DNA from: JADJXM01 sp937967285
Lineage (GTDB): Bacteria > Acidobacteriota > Blastocatellia > RBC074
Length of the DNA stretch: 64,000 bases
NCBI GenBank assembly: GCA_050249535.1
Contig: JBFWQI010000008.1
Span: forward strand, 1-64,000
Direction of reading: 5' to 3'
Below, in pieces: positions 11,263 through 26,009 of this stretch. The position numbers and the translations under genes are program-made. Under the pieces are notes generated by a model. It was not told where the DNA came from, searched no databases, and saw only the letters and a list, made by a program, of their open reading frames with translations. How positions within the stretch are numbered: position 1 is the first letter of the stretch; each line of letters begins with the position of its first letter.

Positions 11263-13116
11263 ATGAAGAAAGTAGCCAATCTGCTGATGGCCGGGTGCAT
11301 TATCGGCCTGATCGCCATTGCGCCGGGGACGGATGAGAGAATCCACGGTCCGTTGATCGTGGAGGCATCCAATTCTCTGGCCTTCATCGCCGGAACCGTC
11401 AAGGACGACAAGGGCGTGCCCGTGGCGGGCGCGCTTGTCGCGCTGCTCGAGCCGCAGCCTCGCGGCAAGGAGGTGACGAGCGTCAGGACGGACTCATTCG
11501 GAAAGTTTTCGGCCGGAGTCGTGCCGGGCGTCTACCGTCTGCGGGCGACCGCCGAAGGATTCTCCTCCCTGCTGACGCGAGTTCGCCTCGAACGTCCGGT
11601 CAGGATGAATTTCGATTTCGCGCTCAAGCGGACCGACACCCTGGTTCAGAAACGCGGCGACAGCAAGGATTATCGATGGATCGCCCGGAGCGTTCCGCGC
11701 CATGCGATGAACCTCAAAGAGTCCGAGATCGAGCCGGAACCCGCGATCGATCTGCCGGCGCCGCCTGAGGAGAAGTCGAGGGGCCTGATCACGCTGCCGA
11801 TCCACTCATTTCACGGGACGGCGCAGTTCGTGGCCGCCGGTTCGAGCGGACCCGCTCCCGCGCCCCAATTCTTCGGCACGAGCTTCGCGCTCTCGGGAAT
11901 GATCGGAGATTCGGTCGAGATGGCGGTGATCGGACAGCGCGGCGTGGGGAACATGGCGCCGCAGCGCCTCTCTGCCATCGCCACCGTCAGGCCTTCCAGC
12001 AATCACCAGGTCACGGCGACAGTCGGATACGGTCAGATGACTCTGATGAGGAAGGGCGAACCGTCGCTCGAGATGCCGTGGACGGACGCGGCCGGAGCCA
12101 ATCCGCTCGATTCGGGAATCAATGCCATCGGCCGGGACGCAGTCCCCGGACAGGGTCTGGCGATCAATCAGTTGTCGGTTTCGACGATCGCTTCATGGCA
12201 GGTCATCCAGCCTCTGCTGGTCATTTACGGTTTCGACTATTCCAGCTTCATGGGTTCGGCCAGCAGCCGGCGCGACAGCATCCTGCCGAGGTTCGCGGTC
12301 CAGTACGCGCCGACCGGAAGGACGCGGATCAACGCGGCCGTCACTCCGGGCAACGCCACAGAGCTTCGCTCGGTCGAGAGCTTCAGGACTGAAAACCTGC
12401 AGGCGAACTTCGAGACATCGATGCCCGAGATCGCATTCAACGGCTCCCCGGTGCTCGATCGCAGCCGCCGCTTCGAAACCGGCGTCGGCCGTCTCTTCGG
12501 CGACGGCACCACGAGCCTCGACGCTTCGGCCTTCTACGATCTGATCTCGGGACACGGAGTCGGGCTGCTGGCGCTGCCGCTCGAAGCGTCGCCGATCACA
12601 CAGGCGACATTTCAGCAGGTGGCCAGCCGCGTCACGGCGATGAACGGAGCCGCCCGCGGCGTCCGTGTCATGTTCAGGAAACAGATCAGCGATCACGTTT
12701 CGGCCTCGGCCGGCTACAGTTTCGGACGCGGAACTCATCTCAACAGCCGTCCGATCGAGACGCTCTCGCCGGCGGAGCTTTTCAGGGGCGGCTTCTTCCA
12801 GGTCGCGACCGGGAAGCTCGACCTCGATTTCTCAGAGGAATCGGGAACCAGGATCTCGACGGTGATCAGGCTTTCGCCGTCGGCGGTCGTCTTCGCCATC
12901 GACCCGTTCGCGGGTCAGATGAGCGTCTATGATCCGAATATCAATATTTATGTGACGCAGGATCTGCCGAGTTTCGGACTGCCGGTCCGCTGGCAGGCGA
13001 TCGTCGATGTCCGCAATCTGCTGGATCAGAGCATCGGCGTCGAGGAAGGAAACCTGCAGTTGATAGCGGCCAGGACCCGCAGGACCGTGCGGGGCGGACT
13101 GGCCTTCCGCTGGTAA
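11263..13116 (+). CDS. Secreted carboxypeptidase-regulatory/beta-barrel protein
   Basis: The 617-residue protein begins with a signal-like hydrophobic stretch (1-25). A carboxypeptidase-regulatory-like beta-sandwich follows (about 44-125; IAGTVKDDKGVPVAGALVAL, then GKFSAGVVPGVYRLRATAEGF). The rest is beta-rich with alternating aromatic strands, typical of the barrel of acidobacterial TonB-dependent or Oar-like outer-membrane proteins. There is no clear plug or TonB box, and 617 residues is short for that family. It probably sits in the outer membrane; the ligand is unknown. It is followed 28 bp later by a histidine kinase gene on the same strand. Confidence 0.75.
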   Translation: MKKVANLLMAGCIIGLIAIAPGTDERIHGPLIVEASNSLAFIAGTVKDDKGVPVAGALVALLEPQPRGKEVTSVRTDSFGKFSAGVVPGVYRLRATAEGFSSLLTRVRLERPVRMNFDFALKRTDTLVQKRGDSKDYRWIARSVPRHAMNLKESEIEPEPAIDLPAPPEEKSRGLITLPIHSFHGTAQFVAAGSSGPAPAPQFFGTSFALSGMIGDSVEMAVIGQRGVGNMAPQRLSAIATVRPSSNHQVTATVGYGQMTLMRKGEPSLEMPWTDAAGANPLDSGINAIGRDAVPGQGLAINQLSVSTIASWQVIQPLLVIYGFDYSSFMGSASSRRDSILPRFAVQYAPTGRTRINAAVTPGNATELRSVESFRTENLQANFETSMPEIAFNGSPVLDRSRRFETGVGRLFGDGTTSLDASAFYDLISGHGVGLLALPLEASPITQATFQQVASRVTAMNGAARGVRVMFRKQISDHVSASAGYSFGRGTHLNSRPIETLSPAELFRGGFFQVATGKLDLDFSEESGTRISTVIRLSPSAVVFAIDPFAGQMSVYDPNINIYVTQDLPSFGLPVRWQAIVDVRNLLDQSIGVEEGNLQLIAARTRRTVRGGLAFRW

Positions 13117-13143
13117 ATCGGCGGGATCGATCTCAGGAGAGAA

Positions 13144-16098
<2,955 letters not shown>

Positions 16099-16123
16099 AC
16101 TCCCCGAAAACCATCCTGCTCAA

Positions 16124-16139
16124 CGGCACGACTGTTGCC
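16124..16139 (+). promoter_or_regulatory. Candidate sigma-54 promoter of the hydrogenase operon
   Basis: CGGCACG-ACTG-TTGCC matches the -24/-12 consensus TGGCACG-N4-TTGCA at 10 of 12 specified positions, with the invariant GG and GC ten bases apart. A start site near 16151 would leave a leader of about 115 nt before the first hydrogenase ATG. It would require sigma-54 plus an activator such as the NtrC-type regulator at 46750-48114. Confidence 0.55.
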
Positions 16140-16187
16140 TTAAATATCAGTGTATTTGCATTCGCCTGCGCGAAGCCGTTTATTTGG

Positions 16188-16199
16188 GCCACGCGTGGC
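16188..16199. promoter_or_regulatory. 12-bp perfect palindrome in hydrogenase leader
   Basis: GCCACGCGTGGC is self-complementary and lies downstream of the candidate sigma-54 site, about 70 bp before the first hydrogenase gene. It could be an operator or chance in GC-rich DNA. Confidence 0.3.
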
Positions 16200-16266
16200 G
16201 ACCGGTCTCGCCGTAAATTGAGGAATATTGCCCCATAGCGAGGAATTTCGGGCAAATCGCGACGAT

Positions 16267-17415
16267 ATGACCAGAGAATTTCAGAATCAGAAACGGCCGG
16301 GACTCCGATTGGAGTCGGACCATCTTCCGGAACTGCTGAAAGCAATTAAATCCGCGGGATACACGATTGTCGGCCCGGTGATCAGGGATGGCGCGATCGT
16401 CTACGACCGGCTCGATTCAGTCAGCCAGATGCCGGTCGGCTGGACCGACATTCAGGAGGCGGGCAGCTACAGGCTCGAGCGGCGTCAGGACAAAGCGATC
16501 TTCGGTTATACGGTCGGGCCTCATTCCTGGAAGAGATTTATTTCGGAACCGCGTTATCGGCTCTGGCGGGCGACACGATCCGCCGATGGCTTCGAAGTCG
16601 AGACCGAAGAGGATGATGCGAAGTCATTCGCGCTGATCGGAGTGCGGGCCTGCGAGATCCACGCCATGGCAATCCAGGATCTGGTCTTTCTGAAGGGGAA
16701 GTATTCCGATGAAAGGTACAAGGCGCGTCGGGAAAAGCTGCTGATCGTGGCTGTCAATTGCATGGAGGCCGGCGGCACCTGCTTCTGCGCATCGATGGGG
16801 ACCGGACCGGCAGTGAGTTTCGGATTCGATATCCTGCTGACCGAGATGATCGAAGGGGATAGCCATTACTTCCTCTTTGAAACCGGCAGTCCGACGGGCG
16901 AAGAGCTGGCGAAGGCTCTCCCGCTGAACCCGGCGGACCGCGAGGTGATATTGCGAGCGGAGACGCGTGTTGCGGCGACGGCGGAAAGGATGGGTCGCCG
17001 GCTGGACACCGCAGGGATCAGGGATCTCTTTTATGAAAACCAGGAGAATCCGCAATGGGATGAAGTCGCTTCGCGATGCCTGAGTTGCGCCAACTGCACG
17101 ATGGTCTGTCCGACCTGCTTCTGCACCGCCGTCGAGGACGTGACGGACCTGAAGGGCGAAACAGCGGAGCGATGGATGCGGTGGGATTCATGCTTCACGG
17201 CGGACTTCAGTTATATTCACGGCGGCAGCGTCAGGCAGTCGACCGCTTCGCGTTACCGGCAGTGGATCTCGCACAAGCTGGCCACATGGATCGATCAGTT
17301 CGGAGTATCGGGCTGCGTGGGATGCGGGCGCTGCATAACCTGGTGCCCGGTGGGCATCGACATCACTGACGAAGCCCGAAAGCTGCGCGAGCACCGGACA
17401 GGGGGTAAGTCATGA
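16267..17415 (+). CDS. hyhB: Group 3b [NiFe]-hydrogenase beta subunit (Fe-S electron carrier)
   Basis: The 382-residue protein carries two C-terminal [4Fe-4S] motifs, CLSCANCTMVCPTCFC (about 276-291) and CVGCGRCITWCP (about 351-362). It also has additional cysteines (RACEIHAM, NCMEAGGTCFCASMG) typical of the sulfhydrogenase beta/HydB and anaerobic sulfite reductase A family. It passes electrons between the flavin (gamma) subunit and the hydrogenase module. The ATG at 16267 is chosen; an in-frame TTG at 16228 is less likely. It is first gene of an operon whose members overlap by 4 bp (ATGA) or are nearly contiguous. Symbol follows the family convention for sulfhydrogenases. Confidence 0.9.
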   Translation: MTREFQNQKRPGLRLESDHLPELLKAIKSAGYTIVGPVIRDGAIVYDRLDSVSQMPVGWTDIQEAGSYRLERRQDKAIFGYTVGPHSWKRFISEPRYRLWRATRSADGFEVETEEDDAKSFALIGVRACEIHAMAIQDLVFLKGKYSDERYKARREKLLIVAVNCMEAGGTCFCASMGTGPAVSFGFDILLTEMIEGDSHYFLFETGSPTGEELAKALPLNPADREVILRAETRVAATAERMGRRLDTAGIRDLFYENQENPQWDEVASRCLSCANCTMVCPTCFCTAVEDVTDLKGETAERWMRWDSCFTADFSYIHGGSVRQSTASRYRQWISHKLATWIDQFGVSGCVGCGRCITWCPVGIDITDEARKLREHRTGGKS

Positions 17416-17879
17416 GCGACCCTGAAATTATTTCAGCCATTTCATCGAACCCGGCCCTCGAAGGGCTCAACGAGTCATATCTCAGCGCCATGGCGGAATC
17501 GGCCAGACTTGTAACATTCAGTTCGGGTGAAATGATCGGCCGTGAAGGCGCGGAAGCAGACGGTTTCTACATCCTGATCTCGGGCAGAGCGAGCCTTGAG
17601 GTCTACACGCCGGACCGCGGAGCAATGCCAGTGCAGACTATCGGAGCGAAAGGAATCCTCGGCTGGTCATGGCTCATTCCGCCTTACAAATGGCGTTTCG
17701 ACGCGAAAGCGCTGGACGAGGTTAAAGCGGTCCGCATCGACGGCAGGTGGCTGAGGGACGAATGCGAAAAAGATCCCGCCTTCGGCTATCGGCTCCTGCA
17801 GAGAATAACAGGTGTGTTCGTCGACAGGCTGATAGCGACACGGTTGCAGTTACTGGACATTTACGGAGATGTCCGATGA
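17412..17879 (+). CDS. Single-domain cyclic-nucleotide-binding-like protein
   Basis: This 155-residue protein is a lone cNMP-binding (CRP-type) beta-roll without a DNA-binding helix-turn-helix. The segment VTFSSGEMIGREGAEADG (about 34-51) and the strand FYILISGRASLEV (about 52-64) are typical. The phosphate-binding cassette is altered: instead of FGE...RxA it reads ILGWSWLIPPYKWRFDA (about 81-97), losing the ribose-contacting glutamate. It overlaps both neighbours by 4 bp inside the hydrogenase operon, so it most likely acts on or with the enzyme as a ligand-sensing or structural subunit rather than as a transcription factor. The presence of such genes in group 3b operons is known; the ligand is uncertain. 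Confidence 0.85.
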   Translation: MSDPEIISAISSNPALEGLNESYLSAMAESARLVTFSSGEMIGREGAEADGFYILISGRASLEVYTPDRGAMPVQTIGAKGILGWSWLIPPYKWRFDAKALDEVKAVRIDGRWLRDECEKDPAFGYRLLQRITGVFVDRLIATRLQLLDIYGDVR

Positions 17880-18679
17880 GACCTGAGCCATTTCGCATCG
17901 TTCGGATCCGGCGTGAGCTGTCGGACACCTTCACGCTCGAGCTTGAGCCGCGCAATGGCGGGCAGGTGAAGGAATGGCGGCCGGGGCAGTTCAACATGAT
18001 CTATGCGTTCGGTATCGGAGAGTCAGCGCTCTCGATCAGCGGAGACAGCGATCAGAGGAGCAGCTACATCCACACGATCAGAGCGGTCGGCCGAGTGACG
18101 CGCTCACTCGAATGGCTCAAACGCGGAGATATTGTAGGCTTGCGGGGGCCGTTCGGTCAGGGCTGGCCCGATGCCGCGGGAAAAGATCTGATCATTATCG
18201 CCGGCGGAATCGGCCTGGCGCCTTTGCGGCCGGTCATCTACCGCGTTCTGAAATCCCGCGCCGCGTACGGGCGCGTCCTGATCCTTTATGGTGCACGCTC
18301 ACCCGGCGATCTGATGTACAGAAACGAGATCGAATCATGGCGCGGCAGGCTCGATCTGGAGTTCGAGGTGACGGTGGATACGGCTCCGTCATCCTGGCGC
18401 GGAAACATCGGCGTTGTAACCGCCCTCATTCCCGGATCGGGATGGCAGGACGGTCAGGCGATGATCTGCGGACCCGAGGTCATGATGAGATTCTCGGTAC
18501 AGGCGCTGCAACGGATGGGAATGTCCGACGACCGGATATTCATATCCATGGAACGCAACATGAGCTGCGCGATCGGCCATTGCGGCCATTGCCAGTACGG
18601 CCCGCATTTCATCTGCAAAGACGGTCCGGTTCTCAGTTTCGACAGGGTTGCGCATTACTTCAACATCCGCGAGGTGTGA
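17876..18679 (+). CDS. hyhG: Group 3b hydrogenase gamma subunit (FAD/NAD(P), 2Fe-2S)
   Basis: The 267-residue protein is a ferredoxin-NADP reductase-like flavoprotein, the diaphorase part of the enzyme. It has an FAD-binding barrel (about 1-95), a nucleotide-binding domain (IIIAGGIGLAPLRP near 105-118) and a C-terminal PyrK-like [2Fe-2S] site, CAIGHCGHCQYG followed by a fourth cysteine (about 228-246). The start at 17876 overlaps the preceding stop by 4 bp; a longer frame running back to 17747 is not credible because it lies inside that gene. It couples NAD(P)H to H2 turnover with the beta subunit. Confidence 0.92.
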   Translation: MRPEPFRIVRIRRELSDTFTLELEPRNGGQVKEWRPGQFNMIYAFGIGESALSISGDSDQRSSYIHTIRAVGRVTRSLEWLKRGDIVGLRGPFGQGWPDAAGKDLIIIAGGIGLAPLRPVIYRVLKSRAAYGRVLILYGARSPGDLMYRNEIESWRGRLDLEFEVTVDTAPSSWRGNIGVVTALIPGSGWQDGQAMICGPEVMMRFSVQALQRMGMSDDRIFISMERNMSCAIGHCGHCQYGPHFICKDGPVLSFDRVAHYFNIREV

Positions 18680-18681
18680 GC

Positions 18682-19458
18682 ATGAAAAAAACACGTCGCA
18701 GACCAAAACTCGCCGTCTGGAAGTTCGCTTCCTGCGACGGTTGCCAGTTGAGCCTTCTCAACTGCGAGGATGAACTGCTGACTCTGGCCGGCGAGATCGA
18801 GATCGCCCACTTCCTCGAGGCATCGAGCGAGGTGGTGCGCGGCCCCTACGACCTCTCGCTGGTCGAAGGCTCGATCAGCACGCCGAAAGACGAGGAACGC
18901 ATCAGGAGGGTCAGAAAGAGTTCGCGCCGCCTGGTCACGATCGGCGCCTGCGCCACCGCCGGCGGCATCCAGGCGTTGCGCAACTTCGCGGATGCCGGCG
19001 AGTTCATCCGCGCGGTATATCCGGAACCGAAATATATCGAAACGCTGGCGACGTCGACTCCGGTCTCGGCTCACGTTCCGGTCGACTTCGAGCTGAGGGG
19101 ATGTCCGGTCGACAAGGACCAGTTGCTCGAAGTGATCAGCGCTTTTCTGAACGATCGCAAGCCGAACGTTGCGGCGCACAGCGTCTGCGTCGAATGCAAG
19201 CTGCGAGGAAAGGTCTGCCTGACGGTATCCGCGGGAGTTCCCTGCATGGGGCCTGTCACACATGCCGGCTGCGGGGCGCTCTGCCCGGCATATGGCCGCG
19301 GCTGCTATGGCTGCTTCGGCCCGATGGAATCGGCCAATCCTCGCGCTCTCTCGGCGCAGTGGGAATCGACCGGAATCGACCGAGCAAGGATCTCCCCGCT
19401 TTACCGCAATTTCAACGCATGGGCTGACCAGTTCCGGCAGGAGAGCGAGAGAGAATGA
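18682..19458 (+). CDS. hyhS: Group 3b [NiFe]-hydrogenase small (delta) subunit
   Basis: The 258-residue small subunit is soluble, with no Tat signal, as expected for group 3. Cluster-ligand cysteines are in SCDGCQLSLLNCE (about 15-27), GACATAGG (about 92), RGCPVDKDQ (about 139), and the C-terminal CVECKLRG, CMGPVTHAGCGALCP and RGCYGCFGP stretches (about 171-218), enough for three [4Fe-4S] clusters. It relays electrons between the NiFe site in the alpha subunit and the beta/gamma module. It begins 2 bp after the gamma stop and overlaps the alpha subunit by 4 bp. Confidence 0.92.
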   Translation: MKKTRRRPKLAVWKFASCDGCQLSLLNCEDELLTLAGEIEIAHFLEASSEVVRGPYDLSLVEGSISTPKDEERIRRVRKSSRRLVTIGACATAGGIQALRNFADAGEFIRAVYPEPKYIETLATSTPVSAHVPVDFELRGCPVDKDQLLEVISAFLNDRKPNVAAHSVCVECKLRGKVCLTVSAGVPCMGPVTHAGCGALCPAYGRGCYGCFGPMESANPRALSAQWESTGIDRARISPLYRNFNAWADQFRQESERE

Positions 19459-20753
19459 CAACCAGGCGAATATCAGTCAAAAACCTGGCAAGAGTTGAAG
19501 GCGAGGGGTCTCTCCAGATCAGCCTGAAGGACGGCAGAGTGACTGCGGTGAAGTTGAAGATCTTCGAGCCGCCGCGATTCTTCGAGGCTCTGCTCAAAGG
19601 TCGCGACCTGACGGAGGCCCCCGATATCACGGCGCGTATCTGCGGGATCTGTCCCATTGCATATCAGATGAGCGCCGTTCACGCGATGGAGGACGCTCTC
19701 GGTATCTCAGTCGGCGGACAGCTCCGGGCGCTGCGCAGGCTGCTCTACTGCGGGGAATGGATCGAGAGCCACGCCCTGCATATTCACATGCTCAACGCCC
19801 CGGATTACCTGGGATACCCCGATGCCATCCGCATGGCACGCGATCACCCTGAGGTGGTGGAACGCGGTCTGAAGCTGAAGAAGATCGGGAATGCGATTAT
19901 CGAACTGCTCGGCGGCCGGAGCGTACATCCCGTCAACGTGCGAGTCGGAGGATTTTACACCGTGCCGCGGAAGGACGAACTGGAGCAACTGGTCGATCCG
20001 CTGGAATGGGCGCGCGTCGCCGCGCTCGAAACCGTCAGATGGACAGCGACCCTGCCCTATCCCGATTTCGAGCACGACTATGAATTCGTCTCGCTCCGGC
20101 ATTCGCTCGAATACCCGATGAACGAGGGCCGCATCGTTTCCAGCAACGGGCTGGACTTCAGTTCGGAGAGATTCGAGGAGGTCATCGATGAAACTCAGGC
20201 CCCGCATTCGACCGCCCTTCAAAGCTCGATCCGCGGCCGCAATGCTTATCTGGTCGGTCCGCTTGCACGCTACGCGCTCAATTACGACAGACTGACCGAT
20301 GATGTACGCGAAGCGGCACGTGAGGCCGGGCTCGGTCAGGTGTGTCGTAATCCATTCAAAGGAATCATCGTCCGCAGTCTCGAGGTTCTTTATGCTTGCG
20401 AAGAGGCGTTGCGACTGATCCGGCAGTACGAGGCCCCGGCCCGGGCCTCGATTGAGTTCGATCCCCGCCCAGCGAAGGGGATGGCCTGCACCGAAGCGCC
20501 GCGAGGAACCCTTTATCATTCCTACGTCATCGACGGCAATGGAAAGATAGTGCACGCCAATATCGTTCCTCCGACATCTCAGAACCAGATTATGATCGAG
20601 AGCGATTTGTGGAGATACGCTTCAGTGAATGCGGAGACGAAGGACGATCAGCTTCGCGGCGGCTGCGAACAACTGATCCGCTGTTACGATCCGTGTATCT
20701 CATGCGCAGCCCATTTCATCAGGATCGACATCGATCGCGAAAACGATGGTTGA
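19455..20753 (+). CDS. hyhL: Group 3b [NiFe]-hydrogenase large (alpha) subunit
   Basis: This 432-residue catalytic subunit binds the NiFe(CN)2CO centre. The L1 motif RICGICPIAYQMSAVH (about 56-71) and L2 motif DPCISCAAHF (about 413-422) supply the four nickel-ligating cysteines. The RICGICPxAYQMSAVHAME form is typical of group 3b bifunctional NADP-linked hydrogenases (sulfhydrogenase I/Hyh). A 12-residue C-terminal tail after the L2 histidine is the peptide normally removed during maturation, matching the protease gene that overlaps the end of this gene by 8 bp. Gene order beta-cNMP-gamma-delta-alpha-protease gives a complete enzyme. Confidence 0.94.
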   Translation: MTTRRISVKNLARVEGEGSLQISLKDGRVTAVKLKIFEPPRFFEALLKGRDLTEAPDITARICGICPIAYQMSAVHAMEDALGISVGGQLRALRRLLYCGEWIESHALHIHMLNAPDYLGYPDAIRMARDHPEVVERGLKLKKIGNAIIELLGGRSVHPVNVRVGGFYTVPRKDELEQLVDPLEWARVAALETVRWTATLPYPDFEHDYEFVSLRHSLEYPMNEGRIVSSNGLDFSSERFEEVIDETQAPHSTALQSSIRGRNAYLVGPLARYALNYDRLTDDVREAAREAGLGQVCRNPFKGIIVRSLEVLYACEEALRLIRQYEAPARASIEFDPRPAKGMACTEAPRGTLYHSYVIDGNGKIVHANIVPPTSQNQIMIESDLWRYASVNAETKDDQLRGGCEQLIRCYDPCISCAAHFIRIDIDRENDG

Positions 20754-21255
20754 AATGAATCCAGCCATGCAACCCGGAATCCTTGTCATCGGGATCGGCA
20801 ACCCGGACCGCAGGGATGACGGCGCCGGACCGGCCGTCGCCCGAATGATTCGCAACGGACACACATCAGTGGCAGTCGTTGAGAAGACGGGCGATCCTCT
20901 CGAGCTGATCGAACTGTGGGACGGGGCGCAACTGGCGATAGTCGTCGACGCCGTCTCATCCGGACGCCCTCCCGGCACGGTCATCCGCATCGAGACGGCC
21001 GGAAGCGCCATTCCTGACCGGAGCCACTCGACACATGGGCTCGGGCTGCATACGGCCATAGAACTGGCCGGGGAGATCGGCAGGCTCCCGGACAACCTCA
21101 TCGTCTTCGCCATCGAAGGGCTCGACTTCTCCTATGGATGCGGATTTTCCGATGAGGTGTCGGCCGGTATTGAAGCGTGTGCGCGGATGATTTCAGAGGT
21201 GATCAACAACGCAGAACCTGATTGCAAAATCGAGACAGTTCCCTCTCCGGAATAA
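20746..21255 (+). CDS. [NiFe]-hydrogenase maturation endopeptidase
   Basis: The 169-residue protein belongs to the HyaD/HybD/HycI peptidase family, which cuts the C-terminal tail of the large subunit once nickel is inserted. Motifs: IGIGNPDRRDDGAGP (about 13-27, with the nickel-binding acidic residue), VVDAVSSG (about 65-72) and STHGLGLHT (about 91-99, conserved His). A second possible ATG is three codons in. It overlaps the alpha-subunit gene, so it is translationally coupled. The pleiotropic hypABCDEF genes are not in this window. It ends 3 bp before the convergent P-type ATPase stop. Confidence 0.92.
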   Translation: MVEMNPAMQPGILVIGIGNPDRRDDGAGPAVARMIRNGHTSVAVVEKTGDPLELIELWDGAQLAIVVDAVSSGRPPGTVIRIETAGSAIPDRSHSTHGLGLHTAIELAGEIGRLPDNLIVFAIEGLDFSYGCGFSDEVSAGIEACARMISEVINNAEPDCKIETVPSPE

Positions 21256-21258
21256 AGG

Positions 21259-24019
<2,761 letters not shown>

Positions 24020-24030
<11 letters not shown>

Positions 24031-25336
24031 CCGTCTTCCCGTCCGCGCTGGAGATGAGAACCTTATCGATCCTGAGCCGGTCCATCTCGACCACCTCGAA
24101 CCGGTATCCGCTCCAGTCGAAGACATCGCCAACCTGAGGAATCCGCCCGAGCCGCGCCATGACGAATCCGGCGAGCGTCGAATATTCGTTCCTTTCATCC
24201 GCCGGAAACTTCAGCCCGGGCAGCAGATCGCCCAGTTTCGGAATGGCGGTCAGCCCTGAAAGCAGATGCGCTCCGTCCTCCCTCAGCTCGGCAACCGGCG
24301 TCCTGCGCCCGCTCCTCATTGGCAGCTTGCCGGCGATCGCCTCGAGCAGATCGTGATGCGTGACCAGCCCCTCGATCCCGCCATGCTCGTCCGTCACCAG
24401 CGCCAGGTGCACCTGCGAATCCCTGAACAGCTCGAGCGCAGCCAGAACTGAGGTGTCCTCGTGCAGGTAGAGCGGTCGCCTGATGAGCGAAATCACGTCG
24501 ACCGCCTGATCGGCAGCGCTCAGCGCGAGAATGTCCCGCGCCCTCACGAAACCGATCATGTCATCGAGACTTCCGCGAGCCACCGGAAACCTCGAGAAAC
24601 CGCTCAGATCGAGCCGGGCATGAATCTCAGGCATGCTCAGCGAAACATCCAGCCAGACTATCTCAGACCTCGGCGTCATCAGCGCCCGCACGCTCATGTC
24701 GTCCAGCAGGAGGACGTTTTCGATCATCTGCCGCTCGGAATCCTTGAAGACGCCGTAGGCCGTACCCTGCCGAAGCATGACGCGCAGTTCGCCCTCCGTG
24801 ACGGGCAGATCCTCAGAATCGCCGATCCCGATCATTCGCATCAGCAGATCGCTCAGCAGATCGAGGAACCTGACGATCGGAGCCATGCCGCGACTCAATG
24901 CCCGCATCAGCGGCGCCATCCGGACCGCTATTCTGTCGGAGCCGTGAAGCGCCAGCCTCTTCGGCACCAGCTCGCCGACGACGACCGAAAGAAGGGTTAT
25001 CAGCGTCACCACGATTCCGATGCCGAGGGTCTCTCCCCACCGCTCCAGTCCAGGTATCCCGCGCAGCCAGACCGCCAGCTTCTCTCCCAGCGTCACGCCG
25101 CCGATGGCGCCCGCCAGAATCCCGATCAGCGTGATCCCGATCTGCACGGTCGACAGCAACTCGTTCGGATTGAGCGCCAGATCGAGCGCCGCCTGAGCGC
25201 CCTTGTCTCCGTTCTCGGCTCGATTCCGCAGGAGCGGTTTTCTGACGGCCACTATCGCCGTCTCAGCCATCGAGAAGACACCGTTGGCCGCGACCAGCAG
25301 AAAAAGAATCAGAATCTGAATGATCTCATCGCTCAT
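24020..25336 (-). CDS. CNNM/CorC family (hemolysin-related) membrane protein
   Basis: The 438-residue protein has three to four N-terminal transmembrane helices of the DUF21/CNNM transmembrane domain (about 1-190). It includes AANGVFSMAETAIV (about 16-29), where small residues at the helix kink match the family. Two CBS motifs follow (about 210-330; LMTPRSEIVWLD, then VTDEHGGIEGLVTHHDLLEAI). The C-terminal CorC/HlyC transporter-associated domain (about 345-430) contains LAGFVMARLGRIPQVGD. The family is associated with Mg2+ efflux or regulation. The gene is followed with an 11-bp overlap by the Ca2+ ATPase. Confidence 0.92.
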
Positions 25337-25516
25337 ATGGTTTCTTCACCCGGAACGTGCTGTCGAGGCCCTGTTTCGTTATCTCAATCGCATGCCGTTC
25401 GCTCCGCCGGTTGCAATTTCCTTTCGTGTCGATCAAGATTTTCCTGCCACCGGATGAAAGCGTCACCAGAATCCGGGGACAGTCCGCAAACAAAGCAATT
25501 GAAGGGGAGGAGAAAC

Positions 25517-25972
25517 ATGAAAGTAAGCGAAGTTATGTCGAAAGATGTCAGGTCCTGCAATCCGTCAACCAATCTGGCCTCAGCGGCCATGATCATGTGG
25601 GAGCGCGACTGTGGCGCTCTGCCGGTGGTCGATGAAGAGGACAAGGTCGTAGCCATGATCACCGACCGCGACATCGCCATGGCGGTGACTATCAAGGGAA
25701 GATACGCTTCCGATATCACCGTCGGCGAAGTGATGTCTGAAAATCTGACCTCGGTCACCGAAAATCAGACAATCAAGACCGCACTCAAAATAATGAGCAA
25801 GGAGAAGGTTCGCCGGCTCCCGGTGATCGACAAGGAAGGCCGTCTGACTGGCATCATCTCGATCAACGACATCGCCCTCAAAGCCGGCGAAGCTCGGGGC
25901 AAGGCCGCGCCGGCAATCTCTTCGGATGATGCGCTGGGCGCCTTCAAGTCGATCTGCGAGCACCGGTTCTGA
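25517..25972 (+). CDS. Two-CBS-domain protein
   Basis: The 151-residue protein is essentially one Bateman module: CBS1 about 1-60 (VSEVMSKDVRSC ... VAMITDRDIAM) and CBS2 about 65-125 (VGEVMSENLTSV ... LTGIISINDIAL). Such stand-alone pairs bind adenine nucleotides and sense energy status. GGGGAGG just upstream of the ATG at 25517 is a strong ribosome site and decides the start against a long upstream frame. It is divergent from the CNNM gene; no partner gene is adjacent on its own strand. Confidence 0.92.
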   Translation: MKVSEVMSKDVRSCNPSTNLASAAMIMWERDCGALPVVDEEDKVVAMITDRDIAMAVTIKGRYASDITVGEVMSENLTSVTENQTIKTALKIMSKEKVRRLPVIDKEGRLTGIISINDIALKAGEARGKAAPAISSDDALGAFKSICEHRF

Positions 25973-26009
25973 TCCGGCCACGATCACGATCGCTTCAGAC
26001 ACCGCCCGG

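Noticed and set aside
24031..24198. 56-residue N-terminal extension of the Ca2+ ATPase
   Set aside because: It lies within the CNNM coding sequence; the ATG at 24030 gives the normal family N-terminus.
24461..25516. Long N-terminal extension of the CBS protein
   Set aside because: It is antisense to the CNNM gene and its 5' region; a strong GGGGAGG site precedes the ATG at 25517.
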